A program made the translations under genes and the position numbers. Below, piece by piece: positions 13,537 to 25,500 of a DNA stretch of 64,000 nucleotides (its first letter is position 1; the number at the start of each line of letters is the position of its first letter). This DNA is from Ancistrus triradiatus (taxonomy: Eukaryota > Chordata > Actinopteri > Siluriformes > Loricariidae): assembly GCA_025084515.1 (NCBI GenBank), contig JAJAGP010002200.1, positions 1-64,000 on the forward strand, written 5' to 3'. The notes under the pieces were generated by a model. It saw only the letters and a list, made by a program, of their open reading frames with translations, was not told the DNA's origin and did not search any database.

Positions 13537-16500
13537 TTCCCCCCAAGTCAATGGCAATTTAGAGTAATCAGTTAACCTAACACATGTCTTTGGACTGTGG
13601 GAGGAAACCACAATAACAGGAGTTACATCACACAGACACAAGATTGTATCAGTTGTAAGTCGCTTTGGATAAAGGCGTCTGCTAAATGCTGTAAATGTAA
13701 AATTAATTTAAAAGTGAAAAATAAAATAACAGTGTTGGAAAAGTGATTTAGTGCTTTGTGGAGCCACCTTTTGCTTTAATTTCAGCCATCAATCTGTTTG
13801 GATCTGTCCTGACCAGGATTACACAGCTAGATTGGGGAATATTTGCCCATTCTCCCTTGCAAAATTGTTCGAGCTCGGTCAAATTTTGTGGTGACGACAA
13901 CACAATGCTCTCTTCATTTAGGTCATGACTTGGCCACTGAAGGCTAACCATCTTCCTATCCTTAGGCCACTGTTTTGTTTTTTTAATGGGTGTATTTAAG
14001 GTCGTTTTCATGATTGAAGGTGAAGCTCCTGCCTGTTTTCAGCTGTCTAGAAGAGGGTCGCATGTTTTCCTCACACCATTCAAGTATTTGGATGTACTTG
14101 GTAGCATCCATTTTTCCTTTCAATCTTGACCAGTTTCCCAGTTCTTGCTGAAAAGAGTGTGCTGTGTTTGGTTTAAAAGCCCTTTTAAAAGCGCATTTGA
14201 AACCATGGTCAATTGTTGTGTTACCATCCAGTAATTACTAGTAATAACTAGTGGATGCCACCACTACTACTGGATAGTAACACAAAAATGCCTTAAGAAG
14301 CAGCTGGTGATATTCTGAACTAATTAAAACCACTACAGCTAATGTCCAGTATCGAACTGTGATCTTGAAGGTTGAAGGTGACTGGCTGTACCTGAGCAAA
14401 TTTATAATGGTTTCTGTAAGAGGTTTATTACTTATCCAAACCAGATATTTTACTAATTACATTATAATTTATCGGAAATTTTAAAGTGTTGTTTTATTTT
14501 TGAGTGTTATGGTGTATAAATACATTTGGAAGAAGTTAGACATTTATTTTGAATTATAAAGATGACTTTCAATATGCATTGTATTTTTTTTGTGTAAAAA
14601 CCACAAGGAAATTGTTTTGCAATGCTTATGCTTCAGAAGTAAAAAAGGGACTGTCTTTAATTGAATGTAAAACCGATAACCGTGAGAAAATCGAATCGTG
14701 AACTCAGTATCGTGAGCAGAGTCCATCATTCACCCCAGTGATACATAAATGTACATTGGGGCAAAAAAGTATTTAGTCAGCCACTGATTGTGCAAGTTCT
14801 CCTACTTAGAAATATGAGAGAGGTCTGTAATTTTCATCACAGGTACACTTCAACTATGAGAGACAAAATGAGAAACAAATCCAGGAAATCACATTGTAGG
14901 ATTTTTAAATAATTTAATTGTAAATCATGGCGGAAAATAAGTACTTGGTCACCCACAAACAAACAGGTTTTCTGGCTCTCAGAGACTTGTAACTTCTTCT
15001 TTAAGAAGCTCTTCTGTCCTCCCCTTGTTACCTGTATTAATGACACCAGGAAGAAAACTGTAGACCTGCACCAGGCTGGGAAGAGTGAATCTACAAAAGG
15101 CAATGAGGTTGGTGTGAATAAATCAACTGTGGGAGCAATTGTAAGAAAATGGAAGACATACAAGATAATCTCCCTCGATCTGGGGCCAAACGCAAGATCT
15201 CATCACGTGGGGTCAAAATGATCCTGAGAACGGTGAGCAAAAATCCCAGAACTACACAGAGGGACCTGATGAATGACCTGCAGAGAGCTGGGACCAAAGT
15301 AACAAAGGCTACCATCAGTAACACACTACACCGAGAGGGACTCAGATCCTGCAGTGCCAGGCGTGTCCACCTGCTTAAGCCAGTATATGTCCAGGCCCGT
15401 CTGAAGTTTGCCAGAGAACATATGGATGATCCAGAAGAGGATTGGGAGAAGATCATGTGGTCAGATGAAACCAAAATAGAACTTTTTTTGGTAAAAACTC
15501 AACTCGTCGTATTTGAAGGAAGAAGAATGCTGAGTTGCATCCCAAGAACACCATACCTACTGTGAAGCATGGGGGTGGAAACATCATGCTTTGGGGCTGT
15601 TTTTCTGCAAAGGGGACAGGACGACTGATCCGTGTTAAGGGAAGAATGAACAGGGCCATGTATCGTGACATTTTAAGCCAAAACCTCCTTCCATCAGTGA
15701 GAGCATTGAAGATGGAACGTGGCTGGGTCTTCCAGCATGACAATGATCCCAAACACACCGCTTGGGCAACGAAGGAGTGGCTTCGTAAAAAGCATTTCAC
15801 GGTCCTGGAGTGGCCTAGCCAGTCTCCAGACCTCGACCCCATAGAAAATTTGTGAAGGGAGTAGAAAGTCCATGTTGCCCAGCGACAGCCACGAAACATT
15901 TCCATTTACATTTATAGCATTTAGCAGACCCCCTTATCCAGAGCGACTTACAATTGATACAGTCTTACAATCCAAGCAATTGCGGGTTAAGGGCCTTGTT
16001 CAAGTACCCAGCAGTAGCAGGTTGGCAGAGGTGGGATTTAAACCCCGAACCTTTTGGTCCATAGTACAATACCTTAACCGCTAGACTACCACGGTCCGGG
16101 GACTGTTAAAACATCACTGCTCTAGAGGAGATCTGCATGGAGGTGTAACAGCGAGAGGCGGATGGGAAGCAGGAGATGAACGCAGGTATTCAAAATAAGG
16201 AAGCTTTATTGAAAAAAGGCGAACAAAGGGAGACACAGCGAACTGAAAGAAGCGAGGACCGAAAACGGGTGTGGAACATAAATACGGCCGCAGCCGGAAA
16301 ACGGGCACGGAACGAAAACAGGTGGTAAACCAAAACTACACCGGGACAGAAAACGGATGGTAACTAAAGAAAACACGGAAGTAAGCTAAACAGAATGATG
16401 CCTTGATAGAACGCGGCACAACGGACAGGAGGTAAGCCAAGATAAGGTGGATGGGAGAGGCGGGAGAGGCGCGAGAGGCATGAGGCGCGTAGGGACGCGA

Positions 16501-19500
16501 CCGGCATGGAACGCAAACATCATCAATAACCCGCGCCGCAGTCTCGAGCGCGCCCGCTTATATGGGAAGCTCCGCAGCTGTACGCAATCAGCAATCTGAT
16601 CGCGGAGCTTCCTGATAGGTTTGAGCATTAAGCGGTGCGCGCTGCGGCTGGGCGTGACAGAGCCCCCCCCCCAAGGAGTCCGAGTTGAAGCTAGGACTCC
16701 CAGAAAGGACCCCCGGGAGCAGTTCTGCCTCAGGAGGTCTCCTCGCCGGACGGACCCTAGGAGGGGACCGCCAGCAGTCAGGCGGTTGGCGTGTAGAAGC
16801 ACCGATGAGACGCTGGCGAGCGAGGAAGACGACGGGACGCTGGCGAGCGAGGAAGATGACGGGACGCTGGTGAGCGAGGAAGACGACGGGACGCTGGCAA
16901 GCGAGGAAGACGACGGGACGCTGGCGAGCGAGGAAGACGACGAGAGGCTGACGAGCAGAGTCGAAGACGGGAGGCTGACGAGCGGAGTCGACGACGGGAG
17001 GCTGAGAGGCAGAGTCGTGGATGACGTGAGGCTGACGTGCAGAGTCGTGGACGACGTGAGGCTGACGAGCAGAGTCGTGGACGACGTGAGGCTGACGAGC
17101 AGAGTCGTGGACGACGGGAGGCTGACGACCAGAGTCGTAGACGACGTGATGCTTGAGAGCAGAGCCGTGGACGGGATGCTGGAGAGCAGAGCCGTGGACG
17201 GGATGCTGGAGAGCAGAGCCGTGGACGGGATGCTGGAGAGCAGAGCCGTGGACGGGATGCTGGAGAGCAGAGCCGTGGACGGGATGCTGGAGAGCAGAGC
17301 CGTGGATGGGATGCTGGAGAGCAGAGTCAACGACGTGATGCTGGAGAGCAGAGTCGTGGATGGGATGCTTGATCTCCCTGGAGGGGATAGTCTCTGGACG
17401 GGTCTCTTTGGTAGAGACGTTCTCTGGCCGGGTCTCTTTGGAAGAGACGTTCTCTGGCCGGGTCTCTTGGGAAGAGACGTTCTCTGGACGGGTCTCTTGG
17501 GAAGCTGATGGCCTTAGGGAAGGCCTCTGGAACTGCCGAGACCCTTGGTGCAGCCGCTGGAACTGCCGAGGCCCTTGGTGCAGCTACTGGAACTGCTGAT
17601 GCCTTGGAGGCAGCCACTGGAACTGCAGACGCCCTGGAGGCAGCCACTGGAACCGCAGACGCCCTGGAGGTAGCCACTGAAACCGCAGACGCCCTGGAGG
17701 CAGCCACTGGAACTGCTGATGCCCTGGAGGCAGCCACTGGAAATGCTGATGCCCTGGAGGCAGCCATTGGAACTGCTGATGCCTTGGATGCAGTCACTGG
17801 CACTACTGACGATCTGGACACAGTCACTGGTACAACCGTCCAAGACGCGGGAGTGGGCACGAGCGGGAGTGACGCGACTGTCCGTTTTGCCAATGTCCGT
17901 GGTGCAGGAGTGGGCACGACCAGGGTTGACGTGACTGTCCATGTCGCAAAGGTCCGCGGTGCAGGAGTGGGCACGAATGTTCGTGGTGCAGGAGTGGGCA
18001 CGAATGTCCGTGGTGCAGGAGTGGGTGCATGACAACTATCGAGAACTAGAGGTTCTGCAGCGAGACTAGAGCGAGTAGAGACACGAGTATCAAGAACTAG
18101 AGGTTCTGAAGCGAGACTAGAGCGATTAGAGGTACGAGTATCGAGAACTAGAGGTTCTGAGACGAGACTAGAGCGATGAGAGGTACGAGTATCGAGAACT
18201 AGAGGTTCTGAGGCGAGACTAGAGCAATTAGAGATTTGAGTACCAATGAGTGAAGGATCAAAAAAGGAATCACCGGATATAACAAGCGGTCGCTGATGCT
18301 TGACCAAGGCGAACCGGCTGGTGGCAAGCTGGGGGTCCAGCACTTGACCAACCAGAGCCGAGCGGGCAGGGCGAACGGGTTCAAACACATCAGGACTTAT
18401 CGCTTCAACGTCCGGGAAACTCCATGGAAAACAAAAAGTGATCTCCAGCTCCTCAAGGAACTGCCCTATTGTACTATTCTTGAATACCGGCCATAGGTGG
18501 TTGGCCCAGGTTAGGGCTTCACCGGTGAGGTGAAGAACCACAAAAGAAACCCTGGCATACTCAGTTTCAAAAGGGAAGAGATCGAAAAACTGCTGGCACC
18601 GTTCCACGAACGGCCAGCAGTTGGCAGGGTCGCCAAAAAATCGGGGACACCTGCCGTCTCCATGTGGGCGGGTTATTCTGTAACAGCGAGAGGCGGATGG
18701 GAAGCAGGAGACGAACGCAGGTATTCAAAATAAGGAAGCTTTATTGAAAAAAGGCGAACAAAGGGAGACACAGCGAACTGAAAGAAGCAGGACCGAAAAT
18801 GGGTGTGGAACATAAATATGGCAGCAGCCGGAAAACGGGCACGGAACGAAAACAGGTGGTAAACCAAAACAACACCGGGACGGAAAACAGGTGGTAACTA
18901 AAGAAAACACGGAAGTAAGCTAAACAGAATGATACCTTGATAGAACGCGGCACAACGGGCATGGACGGACACGGATGAGTCTGGAAGGCACGGACAGGAG
19001 GTAAGCCAAGATAAGGTGGATGGGAGAGGCGGGAGAGGCGCGAGAGGCATGAGGCGCGTAGGGACGCGACCGGCATGGAACGCAAACATCATCAATAACC
19101 CGCGCCGCAGTCTCGAGCGCGCCCGCTTATATGGGAAGCTCCGCAGCTGTACTCAATCAGCAATCTGATCGCGGAGCTTCCCGATAGGTTTGAGCATTAA
19201 GCGGTGCGCGCTGCGGCTGGGCGTGACAGGAGGAATGGGCCAAAATACCAGCTACAATGTGTGCAAACCTGGTAAAGTCTTACAGGAAGTGTTTGACCTC
19301 TGTCATTGCCAACACAGGTTATGTTACAAAGTATTGAGTTGAACTTTTGTTATTGACTAAATGCTTATTTTCCTTCATAATTTACAACTAAATTCTTTAA
19401 AACCCTACAATGTGATTTTCTGGACTTTTTTTTCCTCATTTTGTCTCTCATAGATGAAGTGTACCTATGATGAACATTACAGACCTCTCTCATCTTTCTA

Positions 19501-22500
19501 AGTAGGAGAACTTGCACAGTCAGTTGCTGAATAAATACTTTTTTGCCCCACTGTAAGGGTCACAGTGGCACCAGGCTGAGAAGGTGTCTGTCCCCAACAA
19601 CTGATTCCAACTCTTAGGAGATCTTCACACATCAGGTCTAGCATTGTACAGCGGGTCTAGAGTTTGCTCTGAAGTCTCCATCCTGAGGGAAGGGCTCTAG
19701 CACGAGCTGACCATTCTCAATTCAAAAGGACAAGTGGCTCTACTCTGAAGCTCCCCTGGATTGACCTACTCCCTGCAACCCTGCATAGTAACTTCATATT
19801 TAGTGCAAGCTCTTTCGATCACTTACCTAAGCTCATATGAAACATGATCAAGTGAAACTATTTATCAACTATTTCCACTGCTCAGAGCATCAGGGTTTGT
19901 TTCACTAAACCAAGTTCTCACATTGGCCTTAGTTTGTCTTAACGCTCACATGAGTTATTTGCAGTTCAACTGGATCTCCAAATCAGGCAGGACCAGAAGA
20001 CTGGTGACTCAAACAGTCATCCATTTTGGTGCAGGTAGCATAGGGTAACATTGTGGGAAAAATGAGGAAGCACTGGGGAGGAGTCATACAGTGGTGCCTG
20101 AAAGTTTGTGAACCCTTTAGAATTTTCTAGATTTCTGCATAAATATGACCTAAAACACCATCAGAAGTCCTAAAAATAGATAAAGAGAACCCAGTTAAAC
20201 AAATAAGACAAAAATATTGTACTTGGTCATTTATTTATTGAGGGAAATGATCCAATATTACATATTAGTGAGTGGCAAAAGTATGTGAACCTCTGCTTTC
20301 AGTATCTGGTGTGAACCCCCTGTGCAGCAATAACTGCAGCTAAACATTTCCTTTAACTGTTGATCAGTCCTGCACACTGGCTTGGAGGAATTTTAGCCCA
20401 TTCCTACGTACAGAACAGCTTCAGCTCTGGGATGTTGGTGGGTTTCCTCACATTAGCTGCTCACTTCAGGTCCTTCCACAACATTTCGGTTGGATTAAGG
20501 TCAGGACTTTGACTTGGCCATTCCAAAACATGAACTTTATTTTTCTTTAGCCATTCTTTGGTGGAACGGCTTGTGTGCTTAGGGTCGTTGTCTTGCTGCA
20601 TGACCCACCTTCTCTTGAGATTCAGTTCATGGACAGATGTCCTGACATTTTCCTTTAGAATTCTCTGATATCATTCAGAATTCATTGTTCCATCAATGAT
20701 GGCAAGCTGTCCTGCCCAGATGCAGCAAAACAGGCCCAAACCATGATACTACCACCACCATGTTTCACAGATGGGATAAAGGTTCTTATGCTGGAATGCA
20801 GAGTTTTCCTTTCTCCAAACATAACGCTTTTATTTTAATCCAAAAAGTTGTATTTTGGTCTCATCCATCCACAAAACGTTCTTCCAATAGCCTTCTGGCT
20901 CGTCCCACGTGATCTTTAGCAAACTGCAGACGAGCAGCAATGTTCTTTTTGGAGAGCAGTGGCTTTCTCCTTGTAACCCTGCCATGCACACCATTGTTGT
21001 TCAGTGTTCTTCTGATGGTGGACTCATGAACATTAACATTAGCCAATGTGAGAGAGGCCTTCAGTTGCTTAGAAGTTACCCTGGGGTCCTTTGTGACATC
21101 GCCAACTATTACACGCCTTGCTCTTGGAGTGATCTTTGTTTTTCGACCACTCCTGGGGAGGGTAACAATGGTCTTGAATTTCCTCCATTTGTACACAATC
21201 TGTCTGACTGTGGATTGGTGGAGTACAAACTCTTTAGAGATGGTTTGTAACCTTTTCCAGCCTGATGAGCATCAGCAACTCTTTTTCTGAGCTCTTCAGA
21301 AATTTCCTTTGTTCGTGCCATGATACACTTCCACAAACATGTGCTGTGAAGAGCATACTTTGATAGATCCCTGTTCTTTAAATAAAACAGGGTGCCCACT
21401 CACACCTGATTGTCATCCCATTGATTGAAAACACCTGACTCTAACTTCACCTTCCAATGAACTGCTAATCCTAGAGGATCACATACTTTTGCCACTTACT
21501 AATATGTAATATTGGATCATTTTCCTCAATAAATAAATGACCAAGTAAAATATTTTTGTCTTATTTGTTTAACTGGGTTCTCTTTATCTACTTTTAGGAC
21601 TTGTGTGAAAATCTGATGATGTTTTAGGTCATATTTATGCAGAAATATAGAAAACTCTAAAGGGTTCACAAACTTTCAAGCACCATTGTACTTCTGCTTA
21701 ACTCCAGCTTCAGAGGAGAAGAAGGAAATAATCTGAAATTTGCATATTTGAATTATAAGTACAGTGGTACCTCGGTTCTCGTTGTTAAGTCGTTCCAGAA
21801 GTCTTGTAAGGAACTGGAAACAGTGAGTACCGAGCAAATTTTTCCCATAAGGAATAATGTAAATTGAATGAATCTGTTCCAGACCCTGAGAAAATCCACA
21901 CTGTATAACATTATATGCATTAATGGAGCTGTATTGTACAGGTGCTGCCTGGTTTATGATGGGGATATGTTCGACAAATCCATCATAAGATAAATGTATC
22001 ATGAACTGATGAGTTTAATATCATCCACACTCTATCATATCGGAGCCTACAGAAGTTTTTCAACGAGCTCTGAGGTGATCGAGTACCTCAGATTGTACTT
22101 CTAATTGAATTAAACCACTTTTCCTTTTTTAGATAGTTCTCGAAATATTGTTCTGACATTACCTGGTTTTAACTGAATAGATAACAATAGTAGATTAATT
22201 TCTCATTGCTATGACCATGTAACGTGGGTGGAGAAGCGAGAGACACACGCTGACTGAGGATGCAAGGTAGGTTCGTTTATTCAAACAGAAACACACAACT
22301 GAACAGGCACTGAAGTGTGGAGCTAAGGACCTGGTAGAGTACCACAAGGCATAGCAGAGTGAAGAGGTAACTGGAGGGTGTTTATACGTGACGGCTAAGA
22401 GGAGTAATGAGGCACAGGTGGATAATTAGTACTCTGGTGACTGTGAGCGCTGCGGAATGCGGGTGTGATCAGTGGAGCTAGTGTCATGTGACTGTGAGTG

Positions 22501-25500
22501 TCGCGGAGTGCGGGTGCGATCAGTAGAGCTAGTGTCATGTGACTGTGAGTCTCGCGGAGTGCGGGTGCGATCAGTAGAGCTGGCCGCGGGCGTGACAGTA
22601 CCCCCCCTAAAAGGACCCGTGCAGGTGACCTGAGGCCCCAAAGTGGACTTGCAAGGACGGCCACGAGGCCTGGGTGCCGGGTGGTCGGGATGAGCACAGT
22701 GAAAATCCCGGATGAGGAGGGGATCCAGGACATCCTCCGCCTCAACCCAGCACTGCTCCTCCGGGCCGTACCCCTCCCAGTTGACGAGGTATTGGATGCG
22801 AGAACCCCTCCGACGAGAGTCCAGAAGACGGCGGACCGTGAAAGCGAGAGCACCCAACTGACCGTCAGGCGGGGGTTGATCCACCGGATCCACATCAGCC
22901 AGTGGACCGGGGACCCAGGGCTTGATAAGAGAGACATGGAAGGTAGGACAAACACGAAGGTGAGAAGGCAAGTCGAGACGATATGTCACATATTGATCTG
23001 CTTAAGGATACGAAACGGACCAAGGTAACGAGGTGAGAAAGGGGTACTTCCCTGCATATTCCGGAGATTTCTTGTAGACAGCCACACCCGGTCTCCCGGG
23101 CGATACACCGGAGCTGGTGAACAACGCCGATCCGCGTGCCTCTGATAACGACGGATAGCCCTGTTGATGCGCTGATGGACCTGGCACCATACCTCTTCGC
23201 TGCGGCGGAACCAGTCGTCAACGGATGGGGCGTCGGAAACAGCGGAGTCCCATGGAACGAAGGGAGGTTGATATCCCAGGACACACTGGAAAGGCGTGAG
23301 GCCCGTGGAAGAGTGACGCAGGGAGTTTTGAGCAATCTCGGTCCAAGAGAGGAACCGGCACCAGTCCCTCGGGTTGTGTAGACAGTATAGGTGAAGGAAT
23401 TTCTTCAATTCTTGATTGGAACACTCACATTGACCGTTTGACTCAGGGTGATAACCAGATGAAAGACTCACCGAGACTCCCAGTTTGTCCATAAACGCCC
23501 GCCAGACCGTAGGGACGAATTGGGGGCCCCAGTCCGAGACGATGTCCTCCGGGATGCCAAAGAGACGAAAAACATACTCAAAGAGGCTTTCTGCTGTGCG
23601 GAGAGCGGAAGGGATTTTGTCCAGCGGAATGAAACGTACTGCCCGGGAGAAATGGTCGATTACCGAGAGGTGCATCCATCCGAGAGCGGGAGATCCGTGA
23701 CGAAGTCTACCGCAATGTGGGACCAGGGTCGTTGTGAGATGGGCAGAGGATGAAGCTGGACGGAAGGGAGAGTGTGTGGCGTCTTGCACTGGGCGCAAAT
23801 ACTGCAGGAAGCCACGAACCGATGGACATCTAGGCGCATGTTCTTCCACCAATAGCGTGCGGTCAAGAGTTGATGGGTGCGAGTCTCCAGAGCAGTGGTG
23901 GCCAGAGCAGAGGGAGACATGAGCCCAGGCAATGAGTCTGTCACGGAGATCAGGTGGGACGAACTTTTTACCACTCTCGAGGGATACGTGTCCAAGAAAG
24001 ACTGGCATCCAAGTCATGTTCAAAGTCCCACTGGATGGCACCGAGCACACACGAGGCCGGGATGATAGATGCAGGTTCCTCCGGGGCGGAAGAGTCGGGG
24101 TCGAGACTGCGCGAGAGTGCGTCCGCCTTGGCGTTTTTTGAACCAGGTCTGTAGGTAATGGTGAACGAGAATTGCGCAAAAAAGAGGGACCAGCATGCTT
24201 GATGGGCATTCAGTCGTTTGGCAGAGCGTAAGTATTCCAAGTTCTTGTGATCTGTGAAAACGGAAAACGAGTGTTTAGAACCCTCTAGCCAATGTCTCCA
24301 CTCCTCCAAGGCCAGTTTGATGGCCAACAGTTCCCTGTCCCCAACGTTGTAATTCCGCTCTGCTGGAGTGAGTTTATGAGAAAAAAAAGGCAATCGGGCG
24401 CAGTTTCAGAGGGTCTCCCAGACGTTGCGAGAGAACAGCCCCGATCCCCACCGAAGAAGCATCAACCTCCAGAATGAAGGGGCGTTTGGGATCTGGGTGC
24501 CCCAGGACCGGGGCCTGGGTGAATGCGCACTTGAGGGCGACGAAAGCTTGCTCGGCCTCCTTGGACCAACGAAGAGCCCGAGGCTTATCCCGCAAGAGCG
24601 AGGTGAGAGGGGCCGTCATCCGACTAAAGTTAAGAATGAACCGTCTGTAGAAGTTCGCGAAACCGAGAAAACGTTGGAGCTCCTTGATCGTCTTGGGTGT
24701 GGGCCATGAGAGGACAGCGGTGACCTTGGCGTCGTCCATAGCCACGCCAGAGGGCGAAATGATATATCCCAAATAGTCAATGGACTGAGTATGAAACTCA
24801 CACTTTTCTGCCTTTACCCGTAGATGATGCAACAGAAGCCTCTCCAGGACCATGCGGACGTGGGCAGTGTGAGTATCAAGATCCGGCGAAAAGATCAAAA
24901 TATCGTCAAGATAGACAATCACGAAACGCCCCAACATATCACGGAGAACGTCATTTATGAACGACTGGAAGACAGAGGGGGTGTTGGCCAGGCCAAAGGG
25001 CATTACCAAATACTCATAGTGACCAGAGCTGGTGCTGAATGCGGTTTTCCACTCATCTCCTTCCTTCATGCGGATCAAATTGTAGGCATTACGGAGGTCG
25101 AGTTTGGTAAACCAGTGAGCGGCACAGAGTAGTTCGAGGGCTGCTGGCACCAGGGGGAGCGGGTAGGCATACTTCCGAGTGATGAGGTTCAAACGCCTGT
25201 AGTCAATAGTGGGACGCAGCCCTGAGTCCTTCTTGGGGACGAAAAAGAACCCTGCAGAAACCGGCGAGGTGGATTGACGAATGAAACCAAGAGCCAAATA
25301 CTCCGTGATGTAGTCTTGCATGGCTTTCTCTTCGGCCGGCGAGAGGGGGTACAACCGGGCTTTAGGCAAAGGTGCGTCGGGGATGAGGTCTATGGCGCAA
25401 TCGTAGGCTCGATGAGGAGGTAGGCGTGCCGCGGTGCCCTCCCCGAAGACAGGTGCCAGATCCCGATACTCACCAGGCACGTTGCAAGGAAGAGGAGCGT

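Larger units (their letters stand above)
16144..19228 (-). mobile_element. Non-autonomous LTR retrotransposon with gag-like ORF and repeat-rich interior
   Basis: Two near-identical direct LTRs (16144-16659 and 18679-19228) begin TGTAACAGCG and end GGGCGTGACA as written on the plus strand. The element is flanked by GGAGG at 16139-16143 and 19229-19233, a 5-bp target duplication. Sense is the minus strand. A polypurine tract (G run then CTC) precedes the 3' LTR at about 16660-16675. The interior (2.0 kb) has a gag-like segment, then tandem-repeat reading frames, and no protease, reverse transcriptase or integrase. It must therefore depend on another Ty3/gypsy element, possibly one like 22218-27048, whose LTR ends are similar. 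Confidence 0.93.
14752..19555 (+). mobile_element. Tc1-like family B element split by SINE and LTR insertions
   Basis: The left TIR starts at 14752 (TACATTGGGGCAAAAAAGTA) and the right TIR ends at 19555 (TTTTGCCCCACTGTA). Its own parts are about 14752-15899, 16109-16143 and 19229-19555. The plus-strand transposase includes GKSESTKGNEVGVNKSTVGA, DLQRAGTKVTKATISNTLHR, IMWSDETKIELF and QHDNDPKHTAWATKEWL, so two catalytic Asp blocks are readable. A frameshift follows LFLVK and a stop lies at 15853. The two insertions separate the C-terminus. Confidence 0.9.

Noticed and set aside
16621..18032. Plus-strand frames with SEEDDGTLA or AATGTADALE repeats in the LTR element
   Set aside because: The gag-like similarity, LTR sense and polypurine tract are all on the minus strand, so plus-strand frames are mirror products of the same repeats.
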